NCBI GenBank assembly: GCA_024698345.1
Contig: JAILRH010000198.1
Location: 1 to 37,165 of the forward strand
DNA from: Lachnospiraceae bacterium
GTDB lineage: Bacteria > Bacillota > Clostridia > Lachnospirales > Lachnospiraceae
Direction of reading: 5' to 3'
Length of the DNA stretch: 37,165 nt
The position numbers and the translations under genes were made by a program. The notes beneath the pieces are model-generated. The model was not told the origin of the DNA. It searched no databases and saw nothing but the letters and a program-made list of their open reading frames with translations. Shown here one piece after another: positions 32,044 through 37,165 of the stretch; the first letter of the stretch is position 1, and each line of letters starts with the position of its first letter.

Positions 32044-32072
32044 CTTTTAATTTTAAAATAATTATTATGTTG

Positions 32073-33035
32073 TTATGCAGTCATTTCGCTTTCTGTTGTA
32101 TCTATAATAGACACTTTCCTTTCATCTCTATTGTAAAGATATACGGAATTTGAAAGTATTTCTTCCATAGGTACCTGAGACATATTTATATCATAAACCA
32201 TGTCAGCAAACACTCTCGGTTCGTCACATTCGCTACTAATTGCAATTACCTCATTAATCGAAGATGGCAAGATATAAAGGTTTGAATCTACCTTGTTGGC
32301 CAGTTCAAAAAGAACATCCTCATAAAGAAATGAAGATGCTCCAAATACTCCTACTTTGTTTGTAATAACATACATTGAGTGCTTATCGTCTATATTTAAT
32401 GACTCTGCCATTTTTGTCGCTATTTCGTCAATTATTTCTGGTGGAAACATATCTGAAAATATTGATTTTACGATAATCTCATTTATTTTTCTTGTTACAA
32501 TAGGGTATATAGTTTTTGTATTTACCTTTGCTAATTCAAACAATTCATCCTCTGTTTTACCAATCTCTGATGCAAGACGATTATTGATGACTGTTGAACA
32601 TATCCTGCTGTCACTGTCCATAGCTCTCAAACGATACACTATAGATAAATCCTCGAACTCCCTATGCGGAACGTCCTTAAGAAATTCTGTGTTCATTTTT
32701 GTGTTAATCAAAGTGAAAAAAATGTTACCTTCAATGTTATTCTCAATATTTGGAATTGATTCAATATCATTCAAAGTTTCTGTAAAAATTTCTGCAAATT
32801 CAGACATAACTTTTTCAAAATTTTCACTTTGTTTATAGTACTTAAACATTCCGTTTAAAGAGAGAGACGGTGACATATTTTCATGTCCTTTGATTCCTCT
32901 TAAAGCAAGGCTCTCAATTTTGCAGTTTGTCTTATACACTGAATGAATAACAATCTTAGTCTCATCAAATTCTGTTCCTAAATAATTAGCAAACTCATTT
33001 TCTACCTTTTTCTTAAAATCTTCGTAATTCATCAT
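32073..33035 (-). CDS. DUF5688 family protein, paralogue 2
   Basis: The 320-residue protein parallels the 30918 product: MNYEDFKKKVENEFANYLG, DVPHREFEDLSIVYRLRAMD, NKVGVFGASSFLYEDVLFELANKVDSNLYILPSSINEVIAIS, and NSVYLYNRDERKVSIID. The start was placed at the ATGATG after AGGAGG. A longer in-frame version begins at 33110 inside the RadC gene and crosses the hairpin leader, so it is rejected. The two paralogues have the same leader module, so gene and leader may have been duplicated together. Function unknown. Confidence 0.85.
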   Translation of the reverse strand: MMNYEDFKKKVENEFANYLGTEFDETKIVIHSVYKTNCKIESLALRGIKGHENMSPSLSLNGMFKYYKQSENFEKVMSEFAEIFTETLNDIESIPNIENNIEGNIFFTLINTKMNTEFLKDVPHREFEDLSIVYRLRAMDSDSRICSTVINNRLASEIGKTEDELFELAKVNTKTIYPIVTRKINEIIVKSIFSDMFPPEIIDEIATKMAESLNIDDKHSMYVITNKVGVFGASSFLYEDVLFELANKVDSNLYILPSSINEVIAISSECDEPRVFADMVYDINMSQVPMEEILSNSVYLYNRDERKVSIIDTTESEMTA

Positions 33036-33055
33036 AATAATTTCCTCCTGTTTTT

Positions 33056-33076
33056 TTAATCGATGTCGATTGACAT
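33056..33076 (-). promoter_or_regulatory. GGAGGAAG-hairpin leader with 6-codon frame
   Basis: On the minus strand AGGAGGAAG, GATGTC-AATC-GACATC and GAT are followed by TAA, giving the frame MSIDID. Identical to the leader at 31860-31895 through GAT. A second AGGAGG for the DUF5688 gene follows. Confidence 0.75.
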
Positions 33077-33091
33077 CTTCCTCCTGTTTTT

Positions 33092-33568
33092 TTACATTAA
33101 TTCTTCGCATTTGAAAGAAAGATAATCAAAATCATTCTTTCCTATAATCATAAAGTCCATTAATGTAATTCCTAACAAAGCACCGGCTTCTTTTACTTCT
33201 TCACAAACCTTATAATCAGCTCTGCTAGGTTCTGTCTCACCTGAAACGTGATTGTGTACCAAAATGATGTTGCTGCAATTAGTTAATAATGCCTTAATAA
33301 AGATCTCTCTTGTCCCTGCGTAACTATTTCTAATAGAACCATGGGAAACTTCAAAGATACCCAGTATTTTCATCTTATTGTCAAAGCAGAGCATATAAAG
33401 ATACTCTTCTGATTGTAAATTAAGATGATACACTTCATTAAGCATTCTGATTACCTTTTCAGGTTTATCAAGTCTGCTTTCTTTTGAGTAATTGCAACTC
33501 TTTTCTTTGACTACGCACAATTTTCTTGTGTCAGGCTCCAACATTGTTTTATACGTATTGATTCGCAT
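33092..33568 (-). CDS. RadC/JAB-domain (JAMM) protein
   Basis: The 158-residue protein has the RadC/YeeS metal-binding motif: Glu in GIFEVSHGS (about 73), HNHVSGETEPSRAD (His105, His107, Asp118), and a C-terminal GKNDFDYLSFKCEEL matching the usual hGxxxyhSf ending. The family resembles JAMM metallo-isopeptidases. RadC-like genes are frequent on mobile elements and defence islands, and the old link to DNA repair is doubtful. It is the first gene behind the structured leader (33569-33762), followed by the DUF5688 pair. The AGGAGG site is strong. Confidence 0.85.
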   Translation of the reverse strand: MRINTYKTMLEPDTRKLCVVKEKSCNYSKESRLDKPEKVIRMLNEVYHLNLQSEEYLYMLCFDNKMKILGIFEVSHGSIRNSYAGTREIFIKALLTNCSNIILVHNHVSGETEPSRADYKVCEEVKEAGALLGITLMDFMIIGKNDFDYLSFKCEELM

Positions 33569-33762
33569 ATAAAACGTCCTCCTTCTTTTTTTTCTTTCAA
33601 GTCTTTTCTTGAAATTCCTCCCTTCTTTAAGGCATAAAAAAAACAGCTTATAAAAGCTGCTTGTAATTATGCTTATATAAAACTACCGGCAAACTTATAG
33701 TGTCTGCCCAAAAACCACCCTAGCAATTATCTTATGCTAGGAAACACCAAATAAATAAATAC
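33569..33762 (-). ncRNA. Structured leader with internal terminator (possible attenuator or riboswitch)
   Basis: About 195 nt separate the promoter at 33769-33797 from the RadC gene; no gene fits. On the minus strand the RNA forms CCTAGCA/TGCTAGG (33741-33719), then GGCAGAC/GTTTGCC (33708-33688, one wobble), then a perfect intrinsic terminator CAGCTT-TTAT-AAGCTG (33659-33644) with eight T. Two upstream hairpins before a terminator and a start codon suggest conditional termination. It does not match a riboswitch class I recognise. It could also be a stand-alone small RNA. Confidence 0.55.
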
Positions 33763-33768
33763 ACTAGT

Positions 33769-33797
33769 ATTATATCAAACACTCATATATATATCAA
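33769..33797 (-). promoter_or_regulatory. Promoter of the RadC leader/operon
   Basis: On the minus strand TTGATA (33792-33797) and TATAAT (33769-33774) are exactly 17 bp apart. Confidence 0.75.
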
Positions 33798-33844
33798 TAC
33801 TCAACAAATAAATGTCGAAAAAAGTATGATTTTAGGTTTTATTA

Positions 33845-33853
33845 TGCTATAAT
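33845..33853 (+). promoter_or_regulatory. Extended -10 promoter of the toxin RNA
   Basis: TGCTATAAT (33845-33853) is a full extended -10 element. No good -35 box is seen. Transcription would start near 33860, at the repeat GGTGTTACT. Confidence 0.6.
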
Positions 33854-33973
33854 GCTTGTTAGGTGTTACTAAAACGGTATGCGGTTAGCCCTCTACGGAG
33901 GGGAGTGCCCTCCGAACTATCAAAGCCTCTTTTAAGATTATTCTTATTGAGACTATGAAAGGAGGGAAAGTCC

Positions 33974-34066
33974 ATGACAATTCAAGATTTAATTGCAGTA
34001 ATTAGTTTATGCTTTGCTGTATTTAGTGTTGCATATACATTAGGACAAGAAAACAAAAAAAGATAA
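33974..34066 (+). CDS. Small hydrophobic peptide, putative type I toxin
   Basis: The 30-residue peptide begins MTIQDLIAVISLCFAVFSV and ends with GQENKKR. One membrane segment (about 5-22) has a charged tail, the form of Fst/holin-like type I toxins. The ribosome site GGAGGG is strong. The leader has a stable hairpin CGGAGGG-GAGTG-CCCTCCG (33896-33914). An antisense promoter at 34146-34174 faces it. Its stop lies inside the bidirectional terminator at 34059-34088. The peptide would damage the membrane when the antisense RNA is lost, which stabilises plasmids. Toxicity is inferred, not shown. Confidence 0.72.
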   Translation: MTIQDLIAVISLCFAVFSVAYTLGQENKKR

Positions 34067-34139
34067 CCGCCTGCCAGCAATTATCTTTATTTTATAAAAC
34101 ATAATATATGGCTAACCGTTACCGGTAGCACCTTTTTGT
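34050..34139 (-). ncRNA. Putative antisense RNA (antitoxin)
   Basis: A minus-strand promoter (34146-34174) should start an RNA near 34139 that runs to the terminator at 34059-34088. It is complementary to the last codon region and 3' tail of the toxin transcript. Length about 80-90 nt, without an open frame. Overlap at the toxin's 3' end resembles the txpA/RatA arrangement. Its first segment GGTGCTACC...CGGTTAGCC also repeats the toxin RNA's own 5' segment. Confidence 0.6.
34059..34088. terminator. Bidirectional terminator inside the toxin-antitoxin-like locus
   Basis: AAAGATAA (34059-34066) pairs with TTATCTTT (34081-34088), with an A-run on the left and TTATTTTAT on the right. It can end the toxin RNA and the antisense RNA. 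Confidence 0.75.
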
Positions 34140-34145
34140 ATCTTC

Positions 34146-34174
34146 ATCTTATCACATCAATAATGAAATATCAA
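34146..34174 (-). promoter_or_regulatory. Promoter of the antisense RNA
   Basis: On the minus strand TTGATA (34169-34174) and TAAGAT (34146-34151) are exactly 17 bp apart. Confidence 0.7.
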
Positions 34175-34208
34175 TATGTATTACAATATCAGTACTTTTC
34201 TCTCAATT

Positions 34209-34736
34209 TTAACACATACGTAACTCTCTTGCTCTATTTTCAGCCATACTTTCAGCAACCATAAAATATTTTGCTATTGAAGATATTTTATTCCTATAAT
34301 CTAAATTATTTTCTAATTCTTCAAACTTTTTCCTGAACTTATCCCTTGGCATTAACAAATTTATAGCAAAATGATCTGCTTCAATATCTTTTTTATTTTT
34401 TCCACTTTTCTCAATGTGTGAGTATGATAAACTATATTGGCTCTTATCACAATGCAATTCATAATGTGCTATCTCATGAGCTATGATGAACCTTTTCCAT
34501 TCAATAGACAATTTTGAGTTGACACCAATTATCATTGAAGAATTGGTTCCCAGCAAATTTCCTTTTCGATCATCAATAGTTATAAAACCATCTGTTTCGT
34601 CTATAAACGTTGCGTTTCCTAGTGTAAAACCTAGTTTTTTTGCAATGTCTATAACATCTATATATTCTTGTGTATCTTTATAGCCAATTCGCTCCATGAA
34701 TACAATTGTTTTTTCTTCTATTTGGTTATTGTTCAT
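34209..34736 (-). CDS. ImmA/IrrE-family metallo-endopeptidase
   Basis: The 175-residue protein has IIAHEIAHYELH (zinc ligands His87 and His91, catalytic Glu88) and DIEADHFAINLLMP (about 117-130) with the third ligand Glu119, the classic ImmA/IrrE signature. In ICEBs1 and related elements ImmA cleaves the repressor ImmR after DNA damage or quorum signals. The XRE gene 3 bp upstream (34740) is the likely substrate, so this pair probably controls induction of element genes. All active-site residues are intact. Confidence 0.93.
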   Translation of the reverse strand: MNNNQIEEKTIVFMERIGYKDTQEYIDVIDIAKKLGFTLGNATFIDETDGFITIDDRKGNLLGTNSSMIIGVNSKLSIEWKRFIIAHEIAHYELHCDKSQYSLSYSHIEKSGKNKKDIEADHFAINLLMPRDKFRKKFEELENNLDYRNKISSIAKYFMVAESMAENRARELRMC

Positions 34737-34739
34737 TTA

Positions 34740-35099
34740 CTATTCCTTTTCCTTATCACTTACTGTTACATCAAGTATTTTATCTACCGCAGCCTGCATA
34801 TCTTTATGTTTTCGGTAAGATTCAATGAATTTCTTTTCATGTTCAGTAATAGAGAAAGGTTTACTTTCCTTGTATCCGAAAGCTTTCATGACATCATTAA
34901 TGTTGTATATTTCGCATAACGTAAAGAAAGTATCTAAGTCAGGGCAGGATCTTCCATTTTCCCATCCATACATTGTCTTTTCTGCGACGACATAAGACTT
35001 GTCTTTGAGCATTGCAATTACTTCAGAAACGGAATATCCGTTTAATTTTCTGTACTCTTTTAATAAACTGCCTAGTTTATTGTCTCCTTTTCTTTTCAT
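34740..35099 (-). CDS. XRE-family regulator, ImmR-like
   Basis: The 119-residue protein has an N-terminal helix-turn-helix, LGSLLKEYRKLNGYSVSEVIAMLKDKSYVVAEKTMYGWENGRSCPD (about 9-54), then a helical C-terminal part (TEHEKKFIESYRKHKDMQAAVDKIL) resembling the cleavable tail of phage-type repressors. It is translated just before the ImmA-like peptidase from the promoter at 35210-35238. The paired order (regulator, then peptidase) supports repressor inactivation by proteolysis. Confidence 0.9.
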   Translation of the reverse strand: MKRKGDNKLGSLLKEYRKLNGYSVSEVIAMLKDKSYVVAEKTMYGWENGRSCPDLDTFFTLCEIYNINDVMKAFGYKESKPFSITEHEKKFIESYRKHKDMQAAVDKILDVTVSDKEKE

Positions 35100-35238
35100 A
35101 TTCTTCTCCTGTAGTTAATTAGGGTTGAAAGAAATTAAACTTCCAACCCCGTTTAAATGGTATGACGCTCTCCAAAATATAGAGAGCCTCGATAATCAAT
35201 TCACTTAAGATAGTACAACAATCCAGCTCTATTTTCAA
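35100..35238 (-). promoter_or_regulatory. Promoter and hairpin-rich leader of the ImmR/ImmA-like pair
   Basis: On the minus strand TTGAAA (35233-35238) and TACTAT (35210-35215) are 17 bp apart. The leader forms GCTCTC/GAGAGC (35167-35187) and GGGTTG/CAACCC (about 35123-35150). The AGGAG site lies just before the start codon. The hairpins may be operators or regulate translation. Confidence 0.6.
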
Positions 35239-35379
35239 GCATACCGGCAGATTGAAATCTTTGTTGACAATTGTAGCATATTAAGCTGCTTGTATTTGAC
35301 TCTTACCGTTTGGTTATATATAATCATTTGAAGTACAAGTGTTCTTTTTTTGGGTGCCTTCAGAAAGGAGATGTAACTT

Positions 35380-35655
35380 ATGGCGAACAGTTATAATATT
35401 GGAGAACATGCATACATCGTAGAAAGCGGGTATCAGGTCAGAGAAGTTGTTGTCACAAAATATTCCGGAGGCTTTTATCAGGTCAGATTCTTAGATTCCC
35501 AGGGTGCCATCAATATTAAAGAATCAAGGCTGTATAAAACAAGGGAAGATGCTGAAAAATCAAATTCTTCTATACGGGAAGAAATGAAAGAAAAGGGACG
35601 AGCGAACTCATCTACCAAGAGGACCGGATTTCGCTCTCCTTACGATTATGAGTAG
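35380..35655 (+). CDS. Small SH3/KOW-like protein, unknown
   Basis: The 91-residue protein has a beta-rich N-terminal half (GEHAYIVESGYQVREVVVTKYSGGFYQVRFLDSQGAINIKESRLY) resembling a small SH3/KOW barrel. The tail is charged and disordered-looking (KSNSSIREEMKEKGRANSSTKRTGFRSPYDYE). The AAGGAG site is strong. It stands alone between two intergenic regions with hairpins. It could bind nucleic acid, but this is inferred from fold style only. Confidence 0.6.
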   Translation: MANSYNIGEHAYIVESGYQVREVVVTKYSGGFYQVRFLDSQGAINIKESRLYKTREDAEKSNSSIREEMKEKGRANSSTKRTGFRSPYDYE

Positions 35656-35660
35656 ATTTA

Positions 35661-35700
35661 TTTTCCAATATTTTCATTTTTTATGTAGAATATTGGAAAA
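35661..35700. other. 12-bp inverted repeat after the 35380 gene
   Basis: TTTTCCAATATT (35661-35672) pairs with AATATTGGAAAA (35689-35700). It may terminate the upstream gene, although no long T-run follows, or serve as an operator. Confidence 0.6.
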
Positions 35701-35769
35701 ATTGTGACATAATATTAATAGATAGGTGTATGTATTTGAGGTCGCATACTTGCACTTTTGTCTAAATAT

Positions 35770-35807
35770 CTAAAAAAAGAGCATTCCATACAGTGCTCTT
35801 TTTTTAG
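35770..35807. terminator. Bidirectional intrinsic terminator
   Basis: CTAAAAAAAGAGCA pairs perfectly with TGCTCTTTTTTTAG around loop TTCCATACAG. It ends the minus-strand 35812 gene and any plus-strand transcript from 35700. Confidence 0.93.
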
Positions 35808-35811
35808 ATTA

Positions 35812-36024
35812 TCAATATTTTTCTAATTCGATAATGACGTTGTGTTCTCCGTATGGAAATATAGACAGCCTTGCTCTGTTCGGATCCAGTTCGAAATTAT
35901 GCTCATTTTTTGAAATCTTGGCTAAATCGTTAATCAGATTTTCAGTAAAGGGGTTTCCTTCTGCCAATTCTGCAGCAGTTATATTATACTTTTCTATATC
36001 CCAGTCACTAAGCAAGAACTTCAT
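35812..36024 (-). CDS. Small protein, unknown
   Basis: The 70-residue protein (MKFLLSDWDIEKYNITAAEL...) has a helical N-terminal half and a beta-like FELDPNRARLSIFPYGEHNVIIELEKY. The ATG at 36024 was preferred; an in-frame ATG at 36075 would add 17 residues overlapping the exonuclease gene. Neither has a strong ribosome site, so coupling to the upstream gene is likely. Not recognised. Confidence 0.58.
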   Translation of the reverse strand: MKFLLSDWDIEKYNITAAELAEGNPFTENLINDLAKISKNEHNFELDPNRARLSIFPYGEHNVIIELEKY

Positions 36025-36040
36025 CTTAGTTTCTTCTTTT

Positions 36041-36949
36041 TTATGTATCACTTTTATCGCCCTTTCTGTCTTCATCTTCTTTAATATGATTGTAGCAATA
36101 CAATGTTGCCAAGCAGTCGCCTAAAGCATCATGCTTTTTCGTTGAATTCCAGTCATAATCATAATAATTTGCACAAAATTCCAATTTTTTATAGACATAC
36201 ATTCCTGTGTACTCATTTCTTTCGCCATATATATAAGCAAAGTCTTGCATAATATCTGTGGTTTCCATATTACAAGGAATTACTATTCCATTGGCTCTTA
36301 GAAAATCTATGTCAAATTTCACGTTGTATCCTATTATCTCGCAGACATCTTCCATTATTTTATTGATTTTTATTCTTTCCTCTTTGAAAAGGGGCTTGTC
36401 TTTCACAAATTCTTTAGTAATTCCGTTTATCATTTCTGCATCCGACCAGCTGTTTGAAAATACATTGAAATATCCGTTATATAGCTCATTGCCGTCTATA
36501 TCAATGATTGCAACTTGCAGCAGTTCATCATGTAAACATGACAAACCTGTAGTTTCAACATCGATAACGACTCTTTTTGTTCCTTTTATTTCCCTGTTTT
36601 GGGAACAGATATCCTTCAATGCTTCTTTGGCATCGAGATTCATACTTCTGTAAAGATTTAAGTTGCTTTTTAATTCCTTCTTAACACAAATTTCTTCTTT
36701 GAGTCGTTGCTCTTTCAGTTTTTTTCGATTATTGTTGTTTCTTCTCCTTTCAGGTTCGAAAAATGCATCAATTTCGCTTTTTTCTGCTCTATGCACTTCT
36801 TTTGGAGAAAAATATACGAAAGAATTCTGATGATGTGGGTTAGCCCAAAGCCATGTCCCTTTTGCATTCTTATTTGGCAGGAATCCTACTAACGCCCACT
36901 GGCGTACAGTTCTATAACCTTTATATTCAAAATCTGTTTTGTGTTTCAT
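36041..36949 (-). CDS. DEDDh 3'-5' exonuclease (DnaQ-like) with N-terminal extension
   Basis: The 302-residue protein has an RNase T/DnaQ-type exonuclease domain from about 125: VVIDVETTG (Asp130, Glu132), NVKFDIDFL (Asp213 region) and HDALGD (273-278, His and Asp), which complete the DEDDh set. The N-terminal 100 residues (YKGYRTVRQWALVGFLPNKNAKGTWLWANP...), followed by a basic helix rich in Arg, Asn and Lys, are not typical of DnaQ and may bind DNA. The start follows GGAGGAGG; an in-frame ATG at 37006 lacks a site. A role in replication proofreading or nucleic-acid turnover on the element is likely. Confidence 0.88.
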   Translation of the reverse strand: MKHKTDFEYKGYRTVRQWALVGFLPNKNAKGTWLWANPHHQNSFVYFSPKEVHRAEKSEIDAFFEPERRRNNNNRKKLKEQRLKEEICVKKELKSNLNLYRSMNLDAKEALKDICSQNREIKGTKRVVIDVETTGLSCLHDELLQVAIIDIDGNELYNGYFNVFSNSWSDAEMINGITKEFVKDKPLFKEERIKINKIMEDVCEIIGYNVKFDIDFLRANGIVIPCNMETTDIMQDFAYIYGERNEYTGMYVYKKLEFCANYYDYDWNSTKKHDALGDCLATLYCYNHIKEDEDRKGDKSDT

Positions 36950-37106
36950 TTGCTCCTCCTCCCTGGAAGGAATATTATCCTTCGTATATTTTGTCGAATT
37001 TTTCATACTGAAAATATTCTACATCTAGTGTAACATATGGCAATTTGTAATAGCAAATTGATATTATTATATCTAAAATTGGCAGTATCCTGTCTAATTA
37101 GAGATT

Positions 37107-37146
37107 GATAATCATTATAAATGATTGCTTTTTTACAATGATTATC
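37107..37146. promoter_or_regulatory. Three half-sites forming nested inverted repeats
   Basis: GATAATCATT (37107-37116), AATGATT (37120-37126) and AATGATTATC (37137-37146) form two overlapping inverted repeats: AATCATT-ATA-AATGATT, and the 10-bp pair GATAATCATT/AATGATTATC. They lie upstream of the exonuclease gene and near the window end. Either an operator or part of the next gene's regulation. Confidence 0.5.
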
Positions 37147-37165
37147 TTATCAAATCGAAGTTAGA

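Larger units (their letters stand above)
33862..34132. repeat. Inverted repeat closing the toxin transcript
   Basis: GGTGTTACT (33862-33870) can pair with GGTAGCACC (34124-34132, two wobbles). CGGTTAGCC (33882-33890) pairs perfectly with GGCTAACCG (34110-34118). A T-run follows. The 5' and 3' ends of a full-length transcript would therefore pair, as in several type I toxin mRNAs that are kept inactive until processed. Confidence 0.7.

Noticed and set aside
33092..33110. Longer start (33110) for the second DUF5688 gene
   Set aside because: The added 25 residues are encoded by the end of radC and the hairpin leader, and there is no ribosome site. The ATG pair at 33035 has AGGAGG.
33705..33725. 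T-box antiterminator in the RadC leader
   Set aside because: Only AGGGTGGT matches. The ACCGCG part, the specifier stem and any aminoacyl-tRNA or amino-acid gene are missing.

Overview
The window is AT-rich DNA with strong AGGAGG-type ribosome binding sites, promoters of the TTGACA/TATAAT type and many intrinsic terminators. It looks like an accessory replicon, or a large mobile region, of a low-GC Firmicute. Several gene families (DUF5688, DUF6075, DUF3846, small ribbon-helix-helix proteins, class B sortase) point to the Lachnospiraceae. The species cannot be named from the sequence alone. No rRNA, tRNA, CRISPR array, ParA/ParB-type gene or conjugation secretion gene was found.

Left part (1-9.05 kb): a probable remnant end of an IS21-type element, then a six-gene minus-strand operon. 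Its promoter at 9025-9053 is followed by an unrecognised (DUF3825-like) gene, a CoiA-like nuclease, a small zinc-ribbon protein and a complete type I restriction-modification system in the order hsdM-hsdS-hsdR. A strong bidirectional terminator closes it. The three upstream genes may be accessory to the restriction system.

Centre left (8.9-11.96 kb): about 3 kb without credible genes, but highly structured. It holds oppositely oriented clusters of TTGCAGCAG, an A/C-rich block followed by a complementary G/T-rich block bounded by an inverted repeat, TATATA tracts, short palindromes, three exact-period 20-bp iterons, and three consecutive promoter-hairpin-terminator units that look like small RNAs. 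It ends at a promoter carrying a copy of the iteron core, which drives a replication-relaxation-like gene. This is the best candidate for the origin/maintenance locus. The rep-like gene is followed by a class B sortase and two paralogous four-helix membrane proteins.

Centre (15.5-28.6 kb): two plus-strand operons of mostly small, unrecognised, acidic proteins. Both start at a promoter whose 17-bp spacer contains the same palindrome TAGGTGTACACCTA, so they should answer to one repressor. Between them lie an XRE regulator, a zinc metallopeptidase-like protein and a divergently transcribed excisionase/MerR-type HTH gene. The second operon carries a PP-loop (PAPS reductase-like) enzyme with a duplicated RWCS motif, a Dam-like adenine methyltransferase, an RHH protein and a DUF6075 protein.

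Right part (28.6-37.2 kb): an XRE regulator, then minus-strand genes including a J-domain/LPD29-like protein, two DUF5688 paralogues, a 32-residue cysteine-rich protein and a RadC/JAB protein behind a structured leader with an internal terminator. Next come a compact type I toxin-antitoxin-like locus, an ImmR/ImmA-like pair, and a DEDDh exonuclease. A recurrent RNA element (AGGAGGAAG followed by a short hairpin and GAT, often containing a 6- to 11-codon reading frame) occurs in three mRNA leaders and twice in one small RNA of the origin region. With the shared operator, it suggests element-wide regulation.
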